Below, piece by piece: positions 9,170 to 21,100 of a stretch of 64,000 bases of DNA; within the stretch, counting starts at the first letter, position 1, and each line of letters starts with the position of its first letter. The stretch comes from Mercenaria mercenaria. Its lineage: Eukaryota; Mollusca; Bivalvia; Venerida; Veneridae. The stretch lies in assembly GCF_021730395.1 (NCBI RefSeq), contig NC_069369.1, positions 63,391,501 to 63,455,500 on the forward strand. The letters run 5' to 3'. The notes beneath the pieces were generated by a model, which did not search any database, was not told the origin of the DNA, and worked only from the letters and a program-made list of their open reading frames with translations. The position numbers and the translations under genes were made by a program.

Positions 9170-12100
9170 GTGATTTATATCTGCATTTCCTTTGTGTGAA
9201 AGCAATGTTATATAAGCATTACAACTAAATTTAATTGTTTTATTTGCTGGTATTGTTTTTATCTGCCTATTTATATTTAATATCTTATGAGACAAATTCA
9301 ACCCTGATGCAGTCTTTAAGGTTGTTTCTTATTTATGATGTAAAATGAACAGAGTTCTGGTCCCAGTTACAACATTTCCAACTTCTTACTTATCTATTAC
9401 TTGTTTCTAATCAGAATCCTCAGTTATAATGTTTAAAACATCAGCATGTTAAATTTTTACAACAGAACTTAACTGTATTTCAGACAGGGGAATTAATCCA
9501 GACGTTTCCCAAGTTTCATGGCAAAGCAGGTGTTACCTATGTCTGTTGCCATGACAACCAAGTATATTCTAGTGGACGAGATGGTATGTACAGGATGTTT
9601 GTATGGAATGAAGACAACCAGCTGGATTTATTACACACTAACAGAGTTAGTAAGATTTACTTTACACAGTTACATTGTTAGACTATTGTACTTCACACAG
9701 TGTTAGTTTTAGACTATTGTACTTTAGTAATACATAGTAACAAGATTCACATATTGTTCATGACATACAAATATATTTGTTTGTTTTTTGTACCTAAGGG
9801 TGCAGTCTTCAAATCACATGCCTCTTATTGAGTGTGGAACAGGGTTAAAACAGACTTGAAAAGTCGATGAATTTTATAAATGTCCTTGACAATGACTAAA
9901 ACTTAAAAAAACTGAAACTTTTGAGAGAAAAACTTGGACGAGTTTCGCCAAAATGTCCTTAAAAATAATTGTCAGCAGCGTGCTTTGTGGAAAGAATTAC
10001 TTTGAAAAATAAACTAAAAGAATGGAAATAATTTTAAACAAAAAAAAAAAGTATTTGGTCACTTACTGAACCTGGTATGCACTAGCAGAGTCAATACGAA
10101 CCCTGTGCAAAGTTGGTGATTCTACCCACAGGTACACATGCATGACTAAAATAACGCATGAAAGTCTCCATATGACATACTAAGTCCCAACTTGCACTGT
10201 ATCAAAAGATAAACTATGTCCAAACTTAAGTTATGCCCCAACATAAACTGTATCCGAAGATGAACTGATACTATGTTCCGACGCAAACTGTATCAAATGA
10301 TAAACTGTGTTCCAACATAAACTTAGTCATTCTGTAAGCTGTGGTCCAACATAAATTGTGTCCCAACTTAAGCAATGTCCCAACATAAACTCTGTACTTA
10401 TGTAGACTTTGTTCCAATGTCAATTGTGTCCCAACTTCAACTGTGTTCTATCATAAACTTTGTCTCAAGATAAACTATGTCCCAAGATAAACTGAGCCCA
10501 AAGATAAACTATATCCCAACATAAACTATGTTGGAACATAAACTATATCCCAACATAAACTATGTCGGAACATAAACTGTATCCCAACATAAACTGTGTT
10601 CAAAAGCTGAATTATGTCCCAACATATTTGTCCCAAAATGAGCTTATAATGTCCCAACATAAACTGTGTCCCAACATAAACTGTATTCCAACAAAAACTG
10701 TGTCCGAAAGATGAGTTGTGTTCCAAAATGAGCCCAACATAAACTGTGTCGCAACATAAGCTGTGTCTCAACTTATTTGTCCCAAAATGAGCCCAACATA
10801 AACTGTGTGGCAACATAAACTGCTTCCCAGCATATTTGTAGCAACATAAACTGTCACCAAACAGAAACTGTATCCCAACATAAACTGTGTCAAAAAAAAA
10901 TTCAGACTGGAATTGTCAGTAATTTCATATTATTAGGGTAATATGTTTTGGTTTCCATAGTTTTTGTATCATTCATATTTTAGTGTAATATCCAGTAATA
11001 ACTTTGGTACACATAATTATATATCTAACTCATTACAGGTTTGTAAAAGTTTTGAGTGGTTGGAAAAGTTGGAGTTTACAGAAGAGGAAGATATACAGAT
11101 ACATGGATTTTACACGGTTGGTTAACATTTTAGCCCTGCAGTTAGTTAGTTAAGATGTGATGGAAATAAATCCCAAATTCCTTTTGTATATATTTCATGT
11201 AAAAAATTTAATGTTCTCTGGTGTCTTGGAAAGATTTTTATGCCCCCGAAGGTGGGCATATTAAAACCGCACTGTCTGTCCTTGTGTGTGTGAACTTTGC
11301 CGTCTATAAAGGGATTTTGAAATAAATGACTTAAATGTTCACCATAATGAGACGACATGTTGTACGCAAGACCCAGTCTCCAAGGTCAAGGTCACACTGA
11401 GGTCAAAGGCTAACAGGATCTGTTTCGTGTCCAGTATATAACTCCGCCATTCGTGAAGGGATTTTAAAATAACTTGGCATAAATGTTCACCATAATGAGA
11501 CGATATGTGATGCGCAAGACCCAGACCTCTACCTCAAAGGTTAAGGTCACACTTAAAAGACAAAGGTTAACAGGGTCTGTATTGTGGCCGGTTCATAACT
11601 CTGCCATTTGTCAAGGGATTTTGAAATTAGTTGGCACAAATGTCCCCTATAATGAGACGACATGTCATGCACAAAATCCAGACCCCTAGCTCTAAGGTCA
11701 AGGTCACACTTAGAGATTAAAGGTTTCTTGTCCGGTCCATAACTCTTGTCATCGATGAAGGGATTTTAAAATTACTTGGCAAAAATGTTCTCTATATTGA
11801 GGTGATATGTCTTGCGCAAGACCAAAACCCATAACTCCAAGGTCAAGGTCACAGAAGTCAAAGGTTAACATGGCCTTTTTCTTGACTGGTCAATAACTCT
11901 GCCATTTATCAAGAGATTTGAAAATAATTTGACACAAATGTTAACCATATTGAGAAGGTGTGTCGCTTTTATGACCCGGGTCCCTCAGGTCAAGGTCAAT
12001 GTCAAAAAATTATTCATACCTAAACTTTTCTGGCATATTTTGTGCAGACAACTGTAGCATTCTTAGGCAGGCTTCGGAGGCATTTGTCACCAATAGTGAC

Positions 12101-15100
12101 AGCTCTTGTTCTTGCATAATCTATTTTTGTTGTCAGAATTATTTCAATAGAATAGCTAGAACTAGACTGTATAAAGTTTGCTTAATTATGTGTTGTATTT
12201 TGATACCAACTTGTATATAGAATTTCAGTTAAATTCTGGCAAAAGATTAAGGTACCAGGATGTCATTAAAATCTAGAAAAGCACATGTATTTATATATCA
12301 ATGATATGACTTCTAAATATACTGTAGAATCTGGTAAATAAGCGCATATTCGAATATAAGCGCATATCAAAAGTAAGCGCATACGGCCTTACCATTATTT
12401 GGTCAGAATGTTACCCTCAATAAAATCTTGGACGAGTTCGATATTGGGTCATCTGGGGTCAAAAACTAAGTCACCAGGTCAAATCAAAGGAAAAGCTTGT
12501 TAACACTCTAGAGGTCACAATTTTAAAACAATCTTAATGAAACTTTGTCAGAATGTTACCTTCAATAAAATCTTGGACGAGTTCGATAGTGGATATTCTG
12601 GGTTCAAAAACTAGGTCACCAGGTCAGATCAAATGAAAAACTTGTTAACACTCTAGAGGTCACAATTTTTGCCCAATCTTAATGAAACTTGGTCAGATTG
12701 TTACCCTGAATAAAATCTTGGAGGAATTTGATATTGGGCCATATGGGGTCAAAAACTAGGTCACCAGGTCAAATTAAAGGAAAAGCTTGTTAACATTGTA
12801 GAGGCCACATTTATGACTGTATCTTCATGAAACTAGGTCAGAATGTTAATCATGATGATCTCAAAGTTTAGTTTGAATCTGGGTTATGTAGGATTAAAAA
12901 CTAGGTCACCAGGTCAAATCAAATGAAAAGCTTGTTAACACTCTAGAGGCCAAATTAATGATTATATCTTAATGAAACTTGGTCAGAATGTTAATCCTGA
13001 TGATCTATAGGTCAAGTTCAAATCTGGGTCAGGTGGAATCAAAAACTAGGTCACTAGGTCAAATCAAAGGAAAAGCTTGTTAACACTCTAGAGGTCACAT
13101 TTATGATGTATCTTCATGAAACTTAACTTAGTCAGAATGTTAATCTTGATGATCTTTAGGTCAGGTTCGAATCTGGGTCATGTGGGTTCAAAAACTAGGT
13201 CACCAGGTCAAATCAAAGAAAAAGTTAGTTAACACTTTAGAGGCCACATTTATGACCTTATCTTAATGAAACTTGGTCAGAATGTTAATCTTGATGATGT
13301 ATAGGTCAAGTTCAAATCTAGGTCAGGGCCAGTCAAAAACTAGGTCACCAGCTCAAATCAAAGGAAATTCTTGTTAACACTCTAGAGGCCACATTTATAA
13401 CCATATCTTCATGAAACTTAGTCAGAATGTAAATCTTGATGATCTTTAGGTCAAGTTCGAATCTGGGTCATGTGGGGTCAAAAACTAGATCACCGGGGCA
13501 AATCAAAGAAAAAGTTAGTTAACAGTTAAGAGGCCACATTTATGACCATATCTTAATCTTGATGATCTTTAGGTCAATAGGTCAGGTGAGCGATACAAGG
13601 CCTTCATGGCCCTCTTGTTTATCATAATTACAGGTGACAAGTTTTCTTACCTGTTGAATAGCCAATAGGTGTTAAAAGATTATAACGTCTATTGTCTGAT
13701 AAACAATAACTGTTTACAATAATAATGTTTTTCGAACAGAAAACGGTTTTAAGTAAATTAAAGTTAAAGTTTGATTACCAGAAAAGTTGTTTGCATTGTT
13801 ATAACAGTTTGTCATTTTTTTGTGGATAAAATGCTACAATCTTAGTGTTAAACAGTTATTGAATGGTCCGAGAGATTGACCATATTTTGCAAATTATGAA
13901 GTTCATTATGCTTTCATTATGGGTAAATACCGTGGGCCTATAGGAAGTAGTTCACTGCGCACGTCCATGACCATGTTTTATTTTCGTTTTTTCAACCAAG
14001 GTAAGCACTTTCAATATTCCTGATATATCAAAAATAGGCGCGCATGGCTTGCCTATAAGCGCATATCAAAAATAAGCGCATAGTTTTGGCTTAAGTATAA
14101 GCGCATATCAGAAATAGGCGCATAAAAGTGTCACTATTTTTATTATAAGCGTATGCGCTTATTTACCAGATTTTACAGTAGATTCTTCCCTCAAAATGAT
14201 TTTGTTTTGTTTCTTGATAAAATTTCAGAACATGTTTATGATTTGGAGTGTGAGGCAGAACCAAATGTTGCTGGAAATAGAGTGTGGTGGAGGACACAGA
14301 GCATGGGACTACTGTTGCCATGGAAACAGTGCCACCTTTGTGTATGTCAAAACTAGAGAGGTCAAGGTCACTAATATAGAGATGAGGTCAAATCAGGTTA
14401 TTGTTAAGGTAAAATGCAGAAAGTTTTCCTGTATTAAGGAACTTAAGGTGTGAATTCATTTGTATTTAGGCAATCTGTATTGATCTTAACCCTTATCATG
14501 CTGGACACTACTGATTCTGCCTTTGCGACGAGTGTAGATCATGATCAGTTTGCACATCCGTGCAGTCTGATAATGATCTACACTGTTTGATATTCAGTTA
14601 GTAAATTTTCAGTGAACACCCCTCCGTATGATAAATGGTATTGCCCAAATTGAATGATGGACCAATACATTTTAAAAATATAGCAGGGTAAGGGTTGAGA
14701 CATTTTCTGAAGGGTTGTGTCTCTTGCTGTAAGCCTCTCACACAATATTGCACAATGTTTCAATTCAATAGATCAACAAAGATAACATGTCTGGCTGTCT
14801 ATACACAAGTAGTAAACACTGTAATGGTTATGATAACACAGCTTTGAAACAGTACAGCATCTATTTCTATTTTTAGAAATGTTTACATGGAAGAGAGTTA
14901 TGTGATTCCAAACATATCTGTTCAGGAATTGACAGTTCAGGTAAGGCTGTTAGATTTGCATATGTTGACAGTTCTGGTATAACATTGTTCAGTTTCATAA
15001 TGTAAAGTTTAAAATTCGGACCTAGACCTTTAAAAGTGGGCCTCCGTGGCCGAGTGGTTAAGGTCGCTGACTTCAAATCACTTGCCCCTCATCAATGTGG

Positions 15101-18100
15101 GTTCAAGCCTCACTCGGGGCGTTGAATTCTTCATGTGAGGAAGCCATCCAGCTGGCTTACGGAAGGTCGGTGGTTCTACCCAGGGGCCCGTTTGTGATGA
15201 AATAATGCACAGAGGGGCACCTGGGGTCTTCCTCCACCATTAAAGCTGGAAAGTCGCCATATGACCTATCATGTGTCGGTGCGACGTTAAATCCAACAAC
15301 AAAAGACTTTTGAAAATAGTAACCAATGTTTTCATATCTAAGTGGGGTTGGAATAGGATGGCAATTGTTGCCGAGTGGTTACGGTCATTGACTTTGGATC
15401 CCTGGCACCATCCAAGCCCTGCTCCAGTTGTTATGTCAGAAAGTCATTCAGGTGGCTTGCTGAAGGTTATTAGTTCTGTGTATGTGCCTGTTTATAGCTT
15501 AGATAAGGCTGGGAGGGGCATCTAGGGTCTTCCTCTACAGTTGAAGCTTGGACCTGCAATGTCAGTGTTACAAAAAATATTTAAAAAACTATGAGCTAAA
15601 ACCTAATATCTTAGTGCAAAGTGTTGTGTTTACTCACTTGACTTAACATCATGAAATACTATTAAAAAGGAGTTAAAATAAATTAATTACTTCGTAAATG
15701 CAGTTCATAGATGATGCTCATCAGAATATCATATTGATAACAAAACCATTAATTTTCAGGCAGACCTGTGAATGTGATGGTAACTTGTATTGAGGATACC
15801 TCAGTTTGTCTGTCTGTGCTCCACCGTATCCTTGCTCTGTACAATTTATTATTATTATTATACCAGATTTATATAGCGCCCTTTTCATAATCAATTTCAC
15901 GTTCAAAGGCGCTTTACATAGTTCAAATGCAGCCACACAGGGCGCATAATTCATCCTCTACTAGTACAGACACAGAGCGATCTGACCAGAGGGACAGAGT
16001 GAGACAAAGCCCCCATGACAGAGAGATCAGAAATCAGATACATGCTTGTCCGGCTAACTTAGCCTAGCTCGTTGCGAATAGACAGCCTATTTCTTTAACG
16101 TGCCCAGTGTATAGCACTGATACACGCAAGGATTGCCTGGGTTCCTGACCAGTACACCTCTAGTTGTGTGGGAAACACTGAATAGCGTTTCTGAAAATTC
16201 TCGAGTAGCTGCCGGGGATCGAACCCCCGACCTCAGGATTGGAAGGCCAGTGTGCAAACCACTGAGCTATCCGTCCACCAGTGGTTAGTGTGTTAGCACA
16301 TTGTACTTGAAATTGCTTCAGGGTAACGTAATGTGAGCTGCACTGTGAGAATACCAACATGGTGCCTTTGCGACCAGCATGGATCCAGACCAGCCTGCGC
16401 AGTCTGGTCAGGATCCATGCTGTTTGCTTTCAAACTTAAGCCTATTGCAATTAGAGAAACTGTTAGCGAACAGCATGGATCCTGACCAGACTGCGCGGAT
16501 GCACAGGCTGGTCTGGATCCATGCTGGTGGCAACTATGTTGGTTTTCTCATGGTGCAGATCACAGGGTCATGAGTTTGATAGCCAGGCAAGGCATATGTT
16601 CTCTGTGATGACTTGATGAAAGACACTTTGTCTGAAGCCATTTCATGCTCCACCTTTGATTTGTGTTGAAAAATTGTCTGTTACTTGTGGAGAACAGGTT
16701 AGTACTGGTACAGAATCCAGAGCATTGGTTAGGTTCACTGCCCACCATTACATAATTGAAGTTACACTTTAAAAACAGCGTTAAGCCCGGAACAAACAAA
16801 TAAATGTTCAATTTATAATTTAGTAGTTTACATTTAAGTTTAGAAGTATGAATATATGTTTAAGGTATTTGGAGGTCAAAGGCCTGCATGCATACTTTAG
16901 ACTCAACCATGTATTTCAAATTTTAATGGAAATTTTTATCTATTGCTAGTATCTTATATGTACAATTTTGTTTTCTGAGTCTTTCACACTGTTTTTATCA
17001 GTTTAATGTAGCATACTTTAAAACAGTTACAGATTTCTGAAAGAAGAAAATTTTCAACTAAAGGCGACTTCTTGAATTATATATAAAAAATGTCCTTATT
17101 TCGTGACAGAGTTCATATATTCCATGGGTAATATCATGTAAAATGTATGTATCTCATATGACATGTAAACAGTTCTAGTCAGTCAAGTGTTGTGACCTCT
17201 GGAATGTTCCACCTTAATAAGACATCATAGCTTTGCAAGTTCATAATATGAGCCACGCCATGAGAAAACCAACATAATGTGTTTGCGAGCAGCATGGATC
17301 CAGACAACCAGTCTGGTAAGGATCCATGCTGTTTGCTTCAAAGCCTGTTGCAATTAGAGAAACTGTTAGCGAACAGCATGGATCCTGACCAGACTGTGCA
17401 GATGCGCAGGCTGGTCTGGATCCATGCTGGTCGCAAAGCCACTATGTTGGTTTTCTCATGGCGCGGCTCATATTATATTTGAAACAAATGGGTCATATAG
17501 GTTGACTGTTGCAGACGTAGAAGCAAGGTAAACTTTTGAAAGTTTACTTATTATGGTTTAATTATGTCTGTTTCACCATATTATGATAGATTCAGTGAAA
17601 TTACATTTTTTTTCTTCAAGTTCATATTTTCCTACAAAATACATGCATTCTAAGGTTGCAGTTTGTTTTGATGTAGTTTTTCTTGACCACACAAAGATGA
17701 AAATAGTATTCCCCAACTGGATGTATGCCACAGTTTGACAGGTCATATATCCACTGTACGATGTGTATATGTCTGTTCATCCGGTCAGTCTGCAAACCAG
17801 GTCCTTGATGCTGAAAAGGAAAACCCCATTGTACACAGAAAATTGATCTTCAGTGGTGGAGGTAGAGCTCAGTTGAAAGTGTGGGGTATTGAAACCAGAT
17901 TTCCAAATACAGAAAATGTAAGAGATCACACTTCAGAAACAAGAAGAAAAACTAAAAGTGAAACATGTGATCATGACTCGGCTCTCACCTCAGAATTATC
18001 AGCTGAAAAGATTGTACCAGGGATAATTGAAAAACTTCGCCATCAAGATACAGGACCACTCATTGCACAAGGTCATATACATTCTCAATTGACTAGTTTT

Positions 18101-21100
18101 AAGTGTAAGGAAACATCTTGTAGTGAAAATAATAGACCATCAGATACTTGTGATAAATATGAAAATTCAAAATGTGATAAATGTTCTCTAAATTATTTGT
18201 GCTTGGCTGGTCTGCAACTGAGCCAAAGAAATCGAAAATGTCGGAAACCATGGAGACAACCTGTGGACAATTCCGACCCTGAGACCAGGATACTTAACCT
18301 TTCTGTGGTGACACCTGAAGATCTAGGTCACATAAAGTCAAGGTCACTGTATTTTGTGTCTGCTGATGGGATTTTAAGGTGAGTTAAGTTAAACCTATTG
18401 TCATGCAAAGATGTAAAGATAATGAAAAGAATTTAATGTTTACAGAAGGCATCAATGGTTTAACCTTTACCCTGCTAAATTTATATAATGGACTTGTCCA
18501 TCTATCAATTTGGACAGTACCATTAGCTGTTAAAAGGGGTTCTAAAATTACCAAAAAGATAATGACTGCACGGATTTGCAGGATGATCATGGTCTACACT
18601 GGTCGCAAAGGCAGAACCCGTTGTGGCTAGCATGATAAGGGTTAAATATAAAAATGTCCTTGCAGTTATGTTCTTAGAATGACTTTTGATAAAATAGTGA
18701 TACCCTTTGTGTCATGTTACTGTTTAACTAGTCTGTCTTATATGGCTTCTATGAAATGGGCTTAGTTGTAAACAAGTAAATAAAAAAAAAACAACAGTAA
18801 AGTTGAAAACTAACAATACCATATTTACTTGGCAGATTACTTGCATTTGATGAGGTATCCAGTGAGATAACCATAGTAGCATCATCTTCTTATCATGATC
18901 ATTGTGTACTCAAGACATGCCATGTGATAGTACCTAACAATCATGTGATAAGGTCATGTGACAAAGACCATGTGACAGGAAGTAACCAATGGCCAATGAG
19001 GATTGTTATTTTGTCTGCTGCAACAGATGGAAAAGTTGCATTCTGGGATATCACAGAGACTTGCAAAGAGTTTTTATCTACTAACTCGTCCACAAGCGCA
19101 AGTTCATCAGTAAATGAAAAGGAAAGCAGTAAACCTGAGAAAAAGTTGTGGAATATAGATCCAGTCTTTGCTTTAGAACTGCACCAGTCTGGCATAAACA
19201 GTCTTTATTTTGGGAAATATGCAGGTATAATATTGATGTTATAAGTAAATTGATCTTTATCAAACTTTTTCAAGTATGATGGTAGTAAAGTATTTGGTAA
19301 TATTTGACTTTATACAACTGCATTAAACTTACATCTACATTTGGAAATGCATATTTAAAGATTTGTTGAGATAAAGGTCATGTCAAGGTCAGTGCTGTAG
19401 ATTTTATTGTAAGCATTTTTTCTGAAGCATTTGTTAAAAGAAATATCCATAAAATCAGCCATTGTTGTACAAAGATAATGGAGATATATTCCATATATAC
19501 ACCACTTTTCTGTGTTCTTATTTTAGGTGATACATACATCCTGGTCACAGGTGGTGATGATAATGCTGTACATGTCAGTCTTGTCACCATGGCAACACAT
19601 GCTACCCGTGTAAAAGTCAAGGTCATTGCCAAGGGGAAAAACAAAAGTGCACATTCTGCCCAGATAACAAGTATTTACATAGCAATTTAGATTTTCGAGT
19701 GCCATCACAGTAAATTGGGATACGTACATACAGGAAGTTAGTACATGCCTAAAACACCACAAAGGTCACCTGTCTTTTTATGTTTTAACCACCTGAAAAA
19801 TTAAAAGATACATGGGGGCAACATTGTAATTTATACATCAATTGTATCATAGCTCGGTGTTTTTTCTTAACAAATTTGGTGCAGGTAATTCGTATACTCT
19901 GAGTACAGAGTGCGGTAACTAAAAGTGTGCAGGTATTTAATACCCGCACGCTAGTTACCGCACTGTTGGAAAGAAAAGTATGCCTGCGTGTCTGAAACAG
20001 TAGACTGCGAAGTGTATTTTATTGATTTTCTGCTCTAGCATTGGTTTATTTTACCTGGGCTTTACACATTTGTAAAGCAAGGATTTTAGTACACACTGAA
20101 CTGCTGTATATGGCAATGTGGAACGCCTGCAACTACCATATATGGCAGGCTATGATACAAAACAGAAAGAACATTAAAACTCTCGGCTAAACAATTTATA
20201 CTCGGGGGCTACGCCCCCTCGTACAAATCGTTTACCCTCGAGTTTCAATGCCCTTTCTATTACGAATCCTACTGAAGTTTATACCAAATACCAAAATGTG
20301 TAATTGATGACAAATTTATTTGAAATTGGGTTATTTATTTTGTGATTTATGACATTTTTAGCTCGTCTATTCGAAGAATAGGGGAGCTATCCTATTCACC
20401 ATGGCGTTCGCGTGAGCGTCACACAAATGTTAAAGTTTGCGTACCACCCCAAATATTTTCAAAGTCCATTGAGATATTGCTTTCATATTTTGCATACTTG
20501 TTAACCATCATGACCCCAGTTTGTAAAAAGTAGGAGGCAACTCTATCAAGCATTTTGACTGAATTATGGCCCCTTTTCGACTTAGAATATGCTTATTATA
20601 ATGTTAAAGTTTGCGTACCACCCCAAATATTTTCAAAGTCCATTGAGATATTGCTTTCATATTTTGCATACTTGTTTACCATCATGACCCAAGTCTGTAA
20701 AAAGGAGGAGGCAACTCTGTCAAGCATTTTGACTGAATTATGGCCCCTTTTCGACTAAGAATATGCTTATTGTAATGTTAAAGATTTACTCTTAGCTTAT
20801 ATTATACTATCAAGCACTGAGAATAGTCGAGTGCGCTGCCCACTGACAGCTCTTGTTGGTTTAAGATTTTAATAAAGTCAAATATCTTTGTTACTATTAA
20901 AGCTTTTGACTTGAAACTTAAAATAGTTATTAAATATCAAAGTCTACACCAGAAGAAACAATCCCCATAACTCTGATTTTAATTTTGATGGAGTTATGCC
21001 CCTTTTAAATTTAGAATGTTTAGCTCGACTATTCGAAGAATAGGGGAGCTATCCTACTCGCCCCAGCGTCGGCGTGAGCGTCACACAAATGTTAAAGTTT

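Larger units (their letters stand above)
11666..15742 (+). repeat. Downstream copy of the tandem segmental duplication
   Basis: Second copy of 1-4091. This copy is followed by the correct next WDR6 exon (15760) and keeps the conserved GGGHRAW motif, so it is the one collinear with the gene. Confidence 0.93.

Noticed and set aside
10526-10816. Cysteine- and glycine-repeat protein frame on the minus strand
   Set aside because: Translation of the 17-18 bp minisatellite.
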